A stretch of 64,000 nucleotides of DNA from Exiguobacterium aurantiacum DSM 6208 (GTDB lineage Bacteria > Bacillota > Bacilli > Exiguobacteriales > Exiguobacteriaceae), in assembly GCF_000702585.1 (NCBI RefSeq), contig NZ_JNIQ01000001.1, positions 1,803,001 to 1,867,000 of the forward strand. Reading direction: 5' to 3'. The number at the start of each line of letters is the position of its first letter. Positions within the stretch are counted from its first letter, which is position 1. Below the pieces are notes generated by a model that worked only from the letters and a program-made list of their open reading frames with translations, was not told where the DNA came from and did no database searches. Below are positions 8,119 to 16,017 of the stretch, in pieces. A program made the translations under genes and the position numbers.

Positions 8119-8967
8119 ATGCACCAACAAGTGGAAGAAGCACTCCGGTTTGCGGCTGTCCGTCACGACGGTCAGTTTCGAAAAGGTACAGGCATCCCTT
8201 ACGTGACACACCCGGTCGCCGTCGCGATGCTCTTGACCGAGGATTGCCAACCGGTGCCGGTCGTTGCCGCCGGGCTATTGCATGATTTGCTTGAGGACAC
8301 GTTGACGACGAGGGCGGAAATTCGCGAACGCTTTGGACCAGAAGTCGCTCGGCTCGTCGAGGCGGCCACCGAGCCTGATAAAAACCTGTCGTGGGAAGAA
8401 CGAAAACGGACGATGGTACAACGCGTCCACACGCTCTGGTATGATGAGGTCGCATTGTTCACGGCGGATAAGCTACATAACCTGCGCTCGATCCGACTCG
8501 ATATCGATCAAGTCGGAAAAAGCGTGTGGGGCCGCTTCAAGCGCCCGCTGCGCGACCAATCTTGGTATTACCACGAACTGCTCGAAGCGCTCCGTCCGTT
8601 CAAGTCGACGACAGGCTTGATCGAGGCTTTTGAAACAGAGTTGAACTTGCTGTTTTATGGAGTGGAAGAAGAGCGGGAAGTCAAACTTCAAAAGCTGATT
8701 TCCGTCGTCACAGGTGGCTTCGAAGAAGAGGACTGGGTGCAAGAAGCCCCGACACTTTGTCAAACCGCCTTTGAACTGAACAACGTGATGCGGGAAGGAT
8801 ATCGACAAGATTCGCCGAGCGACTTGTTAGAAGTCACGACGTTGGCCGAGCAGTTGCGGGAGGCGGGATGGCAGAACGACTTCCCGTTACCGGTCCTATC
8901 CGGCTTGAATGAACTGTCGTACCGGGCGGCGCTCAAGACAGAAGACGTCATCGCTCTTATGAAGTGA
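8119..8967 (+). CDS. HD-domain (p)ppGpp hydrolase-like protein with C-terminal extension
   Basis: 282 aa. Residues 1-165 match the RSH/Mesh1-type hydrolase: YVTHP, GLLHDLLEDT (HD and ED), and ADKLHNLRSI, i.e. the metal ligands and Asp of the SpoT-type HD fold. No synthetase or TGS/ACT domain follows. Residues about 170-282 form an extra acidic region without a motif I recognise. It may therefore be a small alarmone hydrolase (SAH) degrading (p)ppGpp, or another nucleotide phosphohydrolase. AAAGGAGG precedes ATG 8119. It stands alone between the SDR and a riboswitch. Confidence 0.75.
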   Translation: MHQQVEEALRFAAVRHDGQFRKGTGIPYVTHPVAVAMLLTEDCQPVPVVAAGLLHDLLEDTLTTRAEIRERFGPEVARLVEAATEPDKNLSWEERKRTMVQRVHTLWYDEVALFTADKLHNLRSIRLDIDQVGKSVWGRFKRPLRDQSWYYHELLEALRPFKSTTGLIEAFETELNLLFYGVEEEREVKLQKLISVVTGGFEEEDWVQEAPTLCQTAFELNNVMREGYRQDSPSDLLEVTTLAEQLREAGWQNDFPLPVLSGLNELSYRAALKTEDVIALMK

Positions 8968-9010
8968 AATGATTGTCAAGTCGAAACAACCGTGCTATAG
9001 TCGTGTTGAA

Positions 9011-9116
9011 CATAAGAAGGGGAGTAGCGACCACAGCTGTGGTCGATGGGTCGTCATTACAGTGTATATGCACTCGGTCCATCGAGCTTCTTTCAAGTCC
9101 GCAAGACCTTTTTATG
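9011..9116 (+). ncRNA. yybP-ykoY (manganese) riboswitch aptamer
   Basis: The conserved AAGGGGAGTAGC (9017-9028), GGGTCGTCATTAC (9048-9060) and CCGCAAGACC (9099-9108) of the yybP-ykoY motif are present in order. P1 can form 10 pairs between CATAAGAAGG (9011-9020) and CCTTTTTATG (9107-9116). The 3' strand of P1 overlaps the 5' arm of the following terminator (9103-9114), so a formed aptamer excludes the terminator. That predicts activation by bound Mn2+. The controlled gene is the CaCA-type antiporter at 9183. Confidence 0.88.
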
Positions 9117-9150
9117 GATGCTTATTTGGCGTCCGTAAAAAGGTCTTTTT
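9103..9150 (+). terminator. Riboswitch expression-platform terminator
   Basis: AAGACCTTTTTA pairs with TAAAAAGGTCTT, with a 20-base loop that can fold further, followed by a T-run. It is mutually exclusive with riboswitch stem P1. Confidence 0.88.
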
Positions 9151-9182
9151 TGATGTTTACAAGAAAAGGGGAGATTTTAGCA

Positions 9183-10172
9183 ATGGTATTTGTCTATTTT
9201 TTACTCGCGGCTGCCATCACGGTTTACGCGGCCATCAAGCTGTCGACGTATGCTGATGTTATGAGTGAGAAATCATCGATGGGAGGTGTATTGGTCGGGA
9301 CCGTCTTACTCGCGGGAGCGACATCGCTCCCGGAAGTGACGACGAGTATCTCGGCCGTCATGATCAATAACCCGGATATCGCAGTAGGGAACATGCTCGG
9401 CTCGAACTTGTTCAACATTTTCATCCTCGCGATGTTCGACCTGTACTTCCGACAGAAACGCCTGTTCAACGAGGCGAGCCGTGATCATCTTTATACGGCG
9501 GGGCTCGGCTTGTTGCTCACGGTGCTCACGATGGTCGCCTTGATCGTCCGCGTCGATATGACGTTCATCGGTATCGGGGTCGATGCCCTCTTGATCGCCG
9601 CCTTGTACGGGATTGGAATCTACTATATCGGGAAACGCCCGAAAGAGAAGACGGCAACTCGGGAAGTCGAACAAGAAGTCGTCGCCAGCACGACTAGTTC
9701 GATCACCGTCAAGCGGGCCGTGTTCGGATTTGCGATTGCCGCCCTCGTCATTATGGCAGCCGGGACGGCGCTCTCAATCACCGGCGACCGCATCGCCGTC
9801 GTGACCGGACTCGGTTCGAGCTTTGTAGGCAGCTTCTTGATCGCGGCATCGACGTCGCTCCCGGAAGCGGTGGCCGTGTTCGTTGCCCTCAAACTTCGCA
9901 ACGTGAATTTGGCGTTCGGATCGATTTTAGGGAGCAACATCTTCAACATGGTCATCATCGCCATGTCGGACGTATTTTATCAGAACGGATCGATCTTGGC
10001 AGACGTCTCGGCGTCACACCTCGTCACGGCCATCGGCATTACCATCTTGTCAGTATTGGTCATGTATAGTGTGCTCCGTAAAGACGTGACGTCAAAAGTT
10101 CGCTACATCGTCCCGTCTGTTCTCGTCGTCCTCGTCTATTTCGCATCATCTTACTTGATCTTTACCGGGTGA
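9183..10172 (+). CDS. CaCA-family cation antiporter, probably Mn2+/Ca2+ exporter
   Basis: 329 aa from ATG 9183 (AAGGGGA upstream). Two inverted halves carry the alpha-repeat motifs of Ca2+/cation antiporters: GATSLPEVTTSISAV with GNMLGSNLFNIFILAM, and ASTSLPEAVAVFVAL with GSILGSNIFNMVIIAM, separated by a charged loop around residue 165. The Glu in each SLPE and the Asn in SN are the ion-site residues of the family. It would exchange a divalent cation for Na+ or H+ across the membrane. Family members usually move Ca2+, but the yybP-ykoY riboswitch directly upstream suggests Mn2+ efflux here. It is monocistronic with its own terminator. Confidence 0.87.
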   Translation: MVFVYFLLAAAITVYAAIKLSTYADVMSEKSSMGGVLVGTVLLAGATSLPEVTTSISAVMINNPDIAVGNMLGSNLFNIFILAMFDLYFRQKRLFNEASRDHLYTAGLGLLLTVLTMVALIVRVDMTFIGIGVDALLIAALYGIGIYYIGKRPKEKTATREVEQEVVASTTSSITVKRAVFGFAIAALVIMAAGTALSITGDRIAVVTGLGSSFVGSFLIAASTSLPEAVAVFVALKLRNVNLAFGSILGSNIFNMVIIAMSDVFYQNGSILADVSASHLVTAIGITILSVLVMYSVLRKDVTSKVRYIVPSVLVVLVYFASSYLIFTG

Positions 10173-10174
10173 CC

Positions 10175-10205
10175 ACACGATAGCGCTTGCTATCGTGTTT
10201 TTTTT
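10175..10205 (+). terminator. Intrinsic terminator after CaCA gene
   Basis: ACACGATAGC-GCTT-GCTATCGTGT, a perfect 10-bp stem, followed by eight or more T. Confidence 0.93.
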
Positions 10206-10262
10206 CATTCAGGCATTACGGTTCTTTTCCCTGGGTATAGTAGGGAGGAAGGAGGAGTGACG

Positions 10263-11324
10263 ATGCAGATGCATTCCGTTGAGCGGTTGAGTGAATATGT
10301 GTTGTTGATTCCCGCTTATAACCCCGATCAGGCATTGATCGAGTTGGTCCAATCGTTAAAACAAGAAGGGTTTGTTCATATCGTCGTCGTCAATGATGGG
10401 AGTGCCGAGGCGTGTCGGCCGGTGTTTGAGGCCGTCGAACCATACGTGTCCCGACTGCTCGAGCACGAGAAGAACGCTGGGAAAGGCGCCGCCTTGAAGA
10501 CCGGCTTACGTTATATCGTGGACCGCTACCCGGAGGCGTTAGGGACGATCACGGTCGATGCCGATGGACAACATCTGCCGGAAGATGTCCATCACGTGTA
10601 CGACGAAGGCGTCGTTTGGCCGCACCATCTCATCATGGGATGCCGTGACTTTTCGGGGGAGGCAATCCCGTTCCGTAGCCGGTTCGGCAACGAAGTGACG
10701 CGCCTCGTCATGACGATCGGGAGCGGCTTACGGTTGAAAGACACGCAAACCGGACTCCGGGCCATCCCGACCCGTTACGCGAGACAGCTGCTTGACGTTC
10801 CGGGCAATCGTTATGAGTTTGAGATGAATATGCTGACGTTCACGAAGCGTCTCCACGTACCGATCCATCAGACACCGATTCAAACCGTCTATGTTGACGA
10901 GAACGCATCGTCGCATTTCCGTCCTGTCATCGACTCGATTTTAATTTATCGCATGTTTTTGGCCTATTCTTTATCATCGGTTGCTTCGTTTCTGATGGAT
11001 ATCGGTGTGTATGCGCTACTGATCTTTTTGTTAAATCCTTTGTTCGAAACGACCCATGTCATCATCGGCACCGTCGTCGGTCGCGTCGTCTCTTCCTTAT
11101 TCAACTATTACGTCAACCGAAAAATCGTCTTCAAATCGACAGCGAGGCGATCGATGGTCAAATACTTCGGTTTGGTCGGTGCGCAAATGGCGCTGTCGGC
11201 CGCACTCGTGTACGCGCTGTTTTTCATTTTCCGGGATGGGGAAGTCATCTTGAAAGTGATCGTCGACAGCTTCTTGTTTGTCGCCAGTTATTACGTTCAA
11301 AAACGCTGGATCTTTAAACGATAA
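10263..11324 (+). CDS. GT2 glycosyltransferase fused to GtrA-like membrane domain
   Basis: 353 aa. Residues 1-210 are a DPM1-type GT-A fold with LIPAYNPD, VVVNDGS, GKGAALKTGL and TVDADGQH (DxD-like metal site). Residues about 225-353 hold four hydrophobic segments ending YYVQKRWIFKR, the GtrA pattern (also FNYYVNRKIVF). Such fusions transfer a sugar to undecaprenyl phosphate and help move it across the membrane for wall polymer or lipid glycosylation. ATG 10263 is chosen because GGAGG ends 7 bases before it; an upstream GTG overlaps the site. It stands alone, so the sugar and acceptor are unknown. The stop codon lies inside the shared terminator. Confidence 0.87.
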   Translation: MQMHSVERLSEYVLLIPAYNPDQALIELVQSLKQEGFVHIVVVNDGSAEACRPVFEAVEPYVSRLLEHEKNAGKGAALKTGLRYIVDRYPEALGTITVDADGQHLPEDVHHVYDEGVVWPHHLIMGCRDFSGEAIPFRSRFGNEVTRLVMTIGSGLRLKDTQTGLRAIPTRYARQLLDVPGNRYEFEMNMLTFTKRLHVPIHQTPIQTVYVDENASSHFRPVIDSILIYRMFLAYSLSSVASFLMDIGVYALLIFLLNPLFETTHVIIGTVVGRVVSSLFNYYVNRKIVFKSTARRSMVKYFGLVGAQMALSAALVYALFFIFRDGEVILKVIVDSFLFVASYYVQKRWIFKR

Positions 11325-11350
11325 AGGCCCGACAGCTGTCGGGCCTTTAT
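11321..11350. terminator. Perfect 30-bp palindromic bidirectional terminator
   Basis: ATAAAGGCCCGACAG and its exact reverse complement abut without a spacer. The stop codons of both convergent genes (11322-11324 plus, 11350-11352 minus) are at its edges. Confidence 0.85.
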
Positions 11351-11916
11351 CAGTAGGCGAGCTTTCCGATTTTCACGGACGTATAGCGATGAAGCTCGCG
11401 CGGGTCCGCGATGCCGGTCTTGATCATCATGTCCCGGACAAGCAATGCGCAGACGCGTGCGTCTTCGGCGGCGTTATGATGCAAGAACGGCTCGTTCAAA
11501 TACTCGGCCATCGTGTTCAGTTTATGGTTCGGGAGCTGAGGATATAACTTACGTGACAGTTTGACCGTACAGCCGTACTCGATGTTCGGGAATGTGTACA
11601 AGTCATATTTGGCGATCGCTTTTTTCAGTGCACCCATATCGAACGAGGCGTTATGGGCCATGACGAGGTCGACCGTCTGGAGTGTCGGATAGAGAAGTTC
11701 GAGCACTTCAGGCAATGTCGGGGCATCCCACACATCGCTCGGCCGGATCCCGTGGACGCGGATATTCCCTTGATCGAAGTCTTCTTCCGGGTTGACGAGC
11801 AATTGGTTCGTCTCGACGACCTCTCCGGCGTGTAGCAGACTCCAACCGACCGAACAGATGCTTCGGCTATCGCGGTTGGCGGTCTCGACATCGATGGCTA
11901 AAATAGAATGTGACAT
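11350..11916 (-). CDS. DEDDh 3'-5' exonuclease (DnaQ-like)
   Basis: 188 aa from ATG 11916 (AGGAAAGGA 7 bases upstream). The exonuclease motifs are all visible: Exo I DVET (D9, E11), Exo II MAHNASFD, and Exo III HHNAAEDA, the His/Asp pair of the DEDDh class. It is shorter than PolC or DinG and has no polymerase or helicase domain; similar stand-alone proteins act in DNA repair or RNA trimming. The C-terminal 20 residues extend past the catalytic fold. It is convergent with the GT2-GtrA gene. Confidence 0.87.
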   Translation of the reverse strand: MSHSILAIDVETANRDSRSICSVGWSLLHAGEVVETNQLLVNPEEDFDQGNIRVHGIRPSDVWDAPTLPEVLELLYPTLQTVDLVMAHNASFDMGALKKAIAKYDLYTFPNIEYGCTVKLSRKLYPQLPNHKLNTMAEYLNEPFLHHNAAEDARVCALLVRDMMIKTGIADPRELHRYTSVKIGKLAY

Positions 11917-11948
11917 AATCGTTCCTTTCCTCGTGCGTAATGAATCCA

Positions 11949-11976
11949 CAAAAAAAGTCTAACATAACGTTAGACT
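11949..11976 (-). terminator. Terminator of DUF326 gene
   Basis: AGTCTAAC / GTTAGACT stem with a 5-base loop; on the minus strand it is followed by a T-run, 10 bases past the DUF326 stop. Confidence 0.85.
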
Positions 11977-11985
11977 GAAAAGCGA

Positions 11986-12318
11986 TTATGCGGCAGCGAG
12001 ATTCCGGCACGCCTCGGCGCAACGGAGACATGCCTCGGCACATTGTTGGCAATGGTCCATGAGGTGGCGTCCACATTCGACGGCGCACGTGTCACACACT
12101 TGCGCACAGAGCGCACCGATCGGTTTTGCGAACGCCGAATCGGTCTCGAGGGCGTTCAAGGCGAGGGCGCAGACGTCCGCACATTCACGTGTCAACCGGA
12201 TGCACTCTTTCACCATCAACACGTCTTCTTCCTGTAAGCTCTTCGAGAAGCAATGGTTGCTCGCCCGCATACAGTCGATAATGGCTGAAATCGTCTCTTC
12301 AATTGAATCCCGTTCCAT
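11986..12318 (-). CDS. Cys-rich four-helix bundle protein (DUF326, copper-binding type)
   Basis: 110 aa with about a dozen cysteines arranged in CxxxC-like pairs along helices (CIRLTRECADVC, CAQVCDTCAVEC, CQQCAEACLRCAEAC). This is the pattern of the YhjQ/DUF326 family, related to copper storage proteins (Csp). Such bundles bind many Cu(I) ions in the cytoplasm; direct evidence for this member is lacking. It has no signal peptide, so it should be cytosolic. GGGGGA lies 6 bases before ATG 12318. Annotations as ferredoxin are common but the Cys spacing does not fit a 4Fe-4S ferredoxin. Confidence 0.82.
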   Translation of the reverse strand: MERDSIEETISAIIDCMRASNHCFSKSLQEEDVLMVKECIRLTRECADVCALALNALETDSAFAKPIGALCAQVCDTCAVECGRHLMDHCQQCAEACLRCAEACRNLAAA

Positions 12319-12394
12319 CTAAAGTCCCCCTTAGCAGAATAATGTATCTTTAAATCATTACCCGATACCGAATCGCTTAAACCGCGCCGAGACA

Positions 12395-12424
12395 ACAAAA
12401 AAGCCACTTCACAAAAGTGAAGTG
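12395..12424 (-). terminator. Terminator of tRNA-Ala
   Basis: CACTTCAC-TTTT-GTGAAGTG on the minus strand followed by GC and six T, 10 bases after the tRNA 3' end. Confidence 0.85.
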
Positions 12425-12433
12425 ACCAAGTAA

Positions 12434-12506
12434 TGGAGCATAGCGGGCTCGAACCGCTGACCTCCACGCTGCCAGCGTGGCGCTCTCCCAGCTGAGCTAA
12501 TGCCCC
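12434..12506 (-). tRNA. tRNA-Ala (anticodon GGC)
   Basis: 73-nt cloverleaf on the minus strand. The acceptor stem GGGGCAT pairs with ATGCTCC; the D arm reads AGCTCAGCTGGGAGAGC; the anticodon stem-loop is CCACG-CTGGCAG-CGTGG with GGC at positions 34-36; the T arm is GCGGTTCGAGCCCGC. The discriminator is A and the CCA end is not encoded. It stands alone with its own terminator. Confidence 0.96.
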
Positions 12507-12638
12507 GTTCGAAAATTATTATATCATCCTAGTAAAACGTTTGGCAATGCCCTTTTTCAAAAAAGATTCAAAAGTTTAAACCGTTGTCGCAATGGGAAAA
12601 TCAACGATGATGTTATATTACGAAAGCAGGTGTTTCAT

Positions 12639-13502
12639 ATGGGCATGATTTTATTGGCATTGCTTCCAGCACTCATGTGGGGGAGTATCCCGCTCATCGT
12701 ATCGAAAGTCGGCGGGAAGCCGATTCAGCAGTTGATCGGGACGACGATGGGTGCGATGGTCATGGCGCTCGTCATCTTCCTCGTCTTCAATCCGGAGTTC
12801 ACGACCGTCGCCGTCGTCACCGGTTTCATCTCCGGAATCTTTTGGGCGCTCGGACAATATCTTCAGTTCCAGTCGTTCCAAATTTTAAGTGTCTCGAAAG
12901 CGATGCCGATCAGTACCGGCATGCAGCTCGTCGGGACGTCACTCTTCGGGGTCATCGTCCTCGGGGATTGGCAGACGTCGACCGAGCTCTGGCTCGGATT
13001 TTCAGCGCTCGTCTTGATCATCATCGGGGCGACGATGACGTCGTATCAACAGAAGAAGGACTCGGATAGCGCTGGGGCGTTGAAGAAAGGACTGCTCGTC
13101 CTCCTCGTCTCGAGTTTTGGTTACGTGACGTACGCCGTATTGACGAACTACTTTGAAGTCGACGGCATCACGGCGATCGTCCCGCAATCGGTCGGGATGT
13201 TCATCGCGGCGCTTCTCTTCAGTCTTCGTGAGAAAGATGTAAAACGGTTCGACCCAAAGACGTTCAAGAACATCTTGGCCGGGATCGCCTGGGGAATCGG
13301 GAACTTCGGGCTCTTCGTCTCGAGCGGGGAGGTCGGGGTCGCCACGTCATTCGCCTTATCGCAACTGAACGTCGTCGTCGCGACGCTCGGCGGGATTTAT
13401 CTATTGAAAGAAGAGAAGACGACGAAAGAGCGCGTCTTCGTCTTCATGGGCATCGGGCTCATCGTCGTCGCCGGCTTCATGCTCGGCTTCGCGAAAAGTT
13501 AA
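12639..13502 (+). CDS. GRP-family sugar transporter (GlcU/RbsU-like)
   Basis: 287 aa with ten hydrophobic segments. The start MGMILLALLPALMWGSIPL, the GQYLQFQSFQ, STGMQLVGTSLFGV and GIAWGIGNFGLF stretches are typical of the glucose/ribose porter family of Bacilli and Lactobacillales. It would import glucose or ribose with protons, independent of the PTS. ATG 12639 is preferred over the in-frame GTG 12630, since AGCAGG precedes it at about 7 bases. It is monocistronic. The exact sugar cannot be told; in Bacillus, glcU lies beside a glucose dehydrogenase gene, which is absent here. Confidence 0.88.
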   Translation: MGMILLALLPALMWGSIPLIVSKVGGKPIQQLIGTTMGAMVMALVIFLVFNPEFTTVAVVTGFISGIFWALGQYLQFQSFQILSVSKAMPISTGMQLVGTSLFGVIVLGDWQTSTELWLGFSALVLIIIGATMTSYQQKKDSDSAGALKKGLLVLLVSSFGYVTYAVLTNYFEVDGITAIVPQSVGMFIAALLFSLREKDVKRFDPKTFKNILAGIAWGIGNFGLFVSSGEVGVATSFALSQLNVVVATLGGIYLLKEEKTTKERVFVFMGIGLIVVAGFMLGFAKS

Positions 13503-13524
13503 AAAGACGGGCAAAAGCCCGTCC
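13503..13524 (-). terminator. Terminator of msrA
   Basis: GACGGGC-TTTT-GCCCGTC on the minus strand followed by TTTTT, five bases past the msrA stop. It also lies just after the GlcU stop on the other strand. Confidence 0.83.
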
Positions 13525-13528
13525 CTGT

Positions 13529-14047
13529 TCACCCTTTCCAAGCAACGTCGATGAACGCGTCACGTCCTGATTGCTTCCGGTCCGCTTTATAGTGGGCCGG
13601 GTTTTTTTTATGGAAATCTTGATGATATTCCTCTGCCGGATAGAACGTGTCAGCCGGCAAAATCTTCGTGACGATCGGATCCTTGAACCGTCCGCTCGCC
13701 GCGAGTTCGTCACGGCTCTTCTCGGCGGCGATGCGCTGTGCTTCCGTGTGATAGAAGATGGCCGGCGCATATTGCGTACCACGGTCCTGGAACTGCCCAT
13801 CGGCGTCGGTCGGGTCCGTTTGGATCCAGTAGAGTTCCAATAAGCGTTCATAAGCGAACAGTGACGGGTCGTATGTGATCTCGACGACCTCGTAGTGACC
13901 GGTCGTACCGGTCTTCACTTGCTCATACGTCGGGTCGTCGACGTGTCCGCCCGTATAGCCGGATACGATTCCTTCAATCCCAGGTAGTTCCTCGAACGGG
14001 GTGACCATGCACCAAAAACAGCCGCCCGCGAATGTTGCTTTTTCCAT
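13529..14047 (-). CDS. msrA: Peptide-methionine (S)-S-oxide reductase
   Basis: 172 aa. The catalytic GGCFWC motif is near the N-terminus, followed by [30 protein letters not shown] and [10 protein letters not shown], all MsrA signatures. It reduces methionine-S-sulfoxide in oxidised proteins using thioredoxin. No MsrB domain is fused, and no msrB is adjacent. GGGGGA lies 9 bases before ATG 14047. An S-box (SAM-I) riboswitch with terminator lies 40-170 bases upstream, so transcription should rise when S-adenosylmethionine falls. This ties methionine repair to methionine status. Confidence 0.95.
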   Translation of the reverse strand: MEKATFAGGCFWCMVTPFEELPGIEGIVSGYTGGHVDDPTYEQVKTGTTGHYEVVEITYDPSLFAYERLLELYWIQTDPTDADGQFQDRGTQYAPAIFYHTEAQRIAAEKSRDELAASGRFKDPIVTKILPADTFYPAEEYHQDFHKKNPAHYKADRKQSGRDAFIDVAWKG

Positions 14048-14081
14048 CTAAAAAATCCCCCTCTGTACTCATTGTCCAAAT

Positions 14082-14113
14082 AAAAACGCCCATGTCATCG
14101 ACATGAGCGTTCT
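14082..14113 (-). terminator. S-box expression-platform terminator
   Basis: On the minus strand AACGCTCATGTC pairs with GACATGGGCGTT (one G-T) and is followed by TTTTTA. It lies between the SAM-I aptamer and msrA. Confidence 0.87.
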
Positions 14114-14115
14114 GT

Positions 14116-14218
14116 CATATCGTCCAAGGCAGCGCCTTGCTGGAAGTAGCACCTTGCGTAGGCAGGTTGCTGTGAAGTCATAGAGCCAGGTCTCTCGTTC
14201 ACTCAAGATATCGATATG
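14116..14218 (-). ncRNA. SAM-I (S-box) riboswitch upstream of msrA
   Basis: On the minus strand the conserved elements appear in order: CTTGAGTGAACGAGAGACCTG, GGCTCTATGACTTC, AGCAACCTGCC, GCAAGGTGCTACTTCCAGCA. P1 is CATATCG (14212-14218) with CGATATG (14116-14122). The core matches the S-box consensus (CAAGAG, UGA, GGCAACC, GGUGCUAAUUCC) with small changes. The downstream terminator makes it a transcriptional OFF switch for msrA. Confidence 0.88.
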
Positions 14219-14258
14219 TAGTTGGTGACAGCATCATACCATCCCGCCTGAATCGACG

Positions 14259-14420
14259 TCAACGGTTTGGATGTCGCTTGAGCTTATAGAGCGTGGCGCC
14301 GACGATGAAACAAAGGAGCAGGAGCGACAAAAACGGCGCGTACGGGACATCGTTCCCGTATAACTGCAGAAAGAACAGCGCGAAAACCGACAGTAAGACG
14401 AAAAGATAGGAACGAGACAT
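14259..14420 (-). CDS. Small two-TM membrane protein
   Basis: 53 aa from ATG 14420, with GGAGG 6 bases upstream. It consists of two hydrophobic helices (FVLLSVFALFFLQLY and FLSLLLLCFIVGATL) and a basic tail (KLKRHPNR). I do not recognise a family. It is transcribed away from the amidase gene and toward the msrA riboswitch. Confidence 0.6.
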   Translation of the reverse strand: MSRSYLFVLLSVFALFFLQLYGNDVPYAPFLSLLLLCFIVGATLYKLKRHPNR

Positions 14421-14536
14421 GGGAACCTCCGTGATCGTTTCCTCTAGTGTATCAAGTCGCTCGTCCTTTGGCGACAAAAAGAGGGAATCGGACACGAGTG
14501 GCGAATACCGGACTATCGACCGAAGGAGGGACTTAC

Positions 14537-15943
14537 ATGACAGACCAAATTGATTTGTTAGAGTTGGATATCGAGACCGCCCATCGCGGATATAAAGAAG
14601 GAACGTTCACGGCCCGTGACGTGACGGCGTATTATTTGAGCCGAATCGCAGAGTGGAACGATACGCTGCACGCTGTCCTTCAAGTGAACCCGGATGCGTT
14701 GTTCGAGGCGGAGGCTTGTGATCGCGCCTACCGGAAAGGGGTACGCCTGCCGCTCCTCGGCATCCCGGTGCTCATCAAAGACAACGTCGAGACGGACGGG
14801 CTAATGAAAACGACGGCGGGAGCGATGGCTCTTTCGGATCATTTCGCGCGTCGAGACGCCGATCTCGTGCGGCGCTTGCGTGAAAACGGCGCCGTCATCC
14901 TTGGCAAAGCGAACTTATCGGAGTGGGCCAACTTCTTGACCGAGAACATGCCGAACGGATGGAGCGCTGTCGGTGGACAGACGAAAAATCCATACGGTGA
15001 CAATCTAGACGTCGGGGGATCGAGTTCAGGATCAGCTTCCGCCGTCGCCGCCAACTTGACACTTCTCGCCGTCGGCAGCGAGACGAGCGGATCGATCGTG
15101 CATCCGAGCGTCCACAATAGTATCGTCGGAATCAAACCGACCGTCGGACTGATAAGTCGGAGTGGCATCATCCCGATCTCTCGGTCACAAGACACGGCCG
15201 GGCCGATGGCGAGAACGTTGCGTGACACGGTACTTGCGCTCGAAGCGATGTGCGGGTCCGACCCGTCCGACCCGGCGACGATGCATACACCTGCCGGTCC
15301 GCCGTACAGCACGTGTCTGGACGAACGGCAGGCGGTCGGGATGCGAGTCGGTTACGTAAAAGTCGATTTATCGGCAGAAGAACAGACCCTTTACGATCAA
15401 GCGCTTCTTTTGCTAAAAGAGAGCGGCATCGTACTGGTCGAAGTGGAGTCACCGAACGACGAGTCTCTCGACCAGGGCGATATTTTGTACCATGAGTTCA
15501 AGCTCGGGATCGAAGCATATCTCGCCACGACGTCGCTCCCGTATAAAACACTGACCGATCTGATCGAATGGAACGCCGCCCATCCCGAGGCGATCCCGCA
15601 CGGACAAGTGGCGTTTGAGAAAGCAGATCGGCTCTCGGGCCGCCTCACCGAAGCCGCTTATTTGAAACGCCGTTTGGATGACGTCCGGTCCGCGAAAACC
15701 GCCGGACTCGACCGTCTGCTCAAGAATGATACGTTGCACGGCCTCGTGTTGCCGCATGACTTTAACTACGACATGGCGGCCAAAGCGGGACATCCGACGA
15801 TCACGATCCCATTTGCCATCAAACAGAGCGGTGCCCCGTTCGGGCTCTCGTTCACCGGAACGAGTTTTTCCGAGCGTGACTTGATTCGTCTCGCTTATGC
15901 GTTTGAACGGCATGTGACCCGCCCACTCCCGAAGAACGTGTAA
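14537..15943 (+). CDS. Amidase-signature family hydrolase
   Basis: 468 aa. The Ser-cisSer-Lys triad is visible: Lys in VLIKDNVET, and [15 protein letters not shown] with [12 protein letters not shown]. The N-terminal helical part (residues 1-60) and the C-terminal [17 protein letters not shown] are typical of the larger amidases. It hydrolyses C-N amide bonds; the substrate is not evident. It is not GatA, because no gatB or gatC is adjacent and the sequence lacks the GatA-type tail. Start ATG 14537 follows AAGGAGGG. Confidence 0.88.
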   Translation: MTDQIDLLELDIETAHRGYKEGTFTARDVTAYYLSRIAEWNDTLHAVLQVNPDALFEAEACDRAYRKGVRLPLLGIPVLIKDNVETDGLMKTTAGAMALSDHFARRDADLVRRLRENGAVILGKANLSEWANFLTENMPNGWSAVGGQTKNPYGDNLDVGGSSSGSASAVAANLTLLAVGSETSGSIVHPSVHNSIVGIKPTVGLISRSGIIPISRSQDTAGPMARTLRDTVLALEAMCGSDPSDPATMHTPAGPPYSTCLDERQAVGMRVGYVKVDLSAEEQTLYDQALLLLKESGIVLVEVESPNDESLDQGDILYHEFKLGIEAYLATTSLPYKTLTDLIEWNAAHPEAIPHGQVAFEKADRLSGRLTEAAYLKRRLDDVRSAKTAGLDRLLKNDTLHGLVLPHDFNYDMAAKAGHPTITIPFAIKQSGAPFGLSFTGTSFSERDLIRLAYAFERHVTRPLPKNV

Positions 15944-15953
15944 GAACGGAACG

Positions 15954-15982
15954 TTGCACCCGTCGACGCGGTCCGCTACAAT
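15954..15982 (+). promoter_or_regulatory. Sigma-A promoter of rlmN
   Basis: TTGCAC (15954-15959), 17-base spacer, TACAAT (15977-15982), 35 bases before the rlmN start. Confidence 0.75.
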
Positions 15983-16017
15983 GGGAATTATGCGGATTGA
16001 AGAAAGGACAGATAGCA

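Noticed and set aside
11986-12318. DUF326 protein as a ferredoxin
   Set aside because: Cys spacing follows a helical-bundle metal-storage pattern, not the CxxCxxCxxxC of 4Fe-4S ferredoxins.
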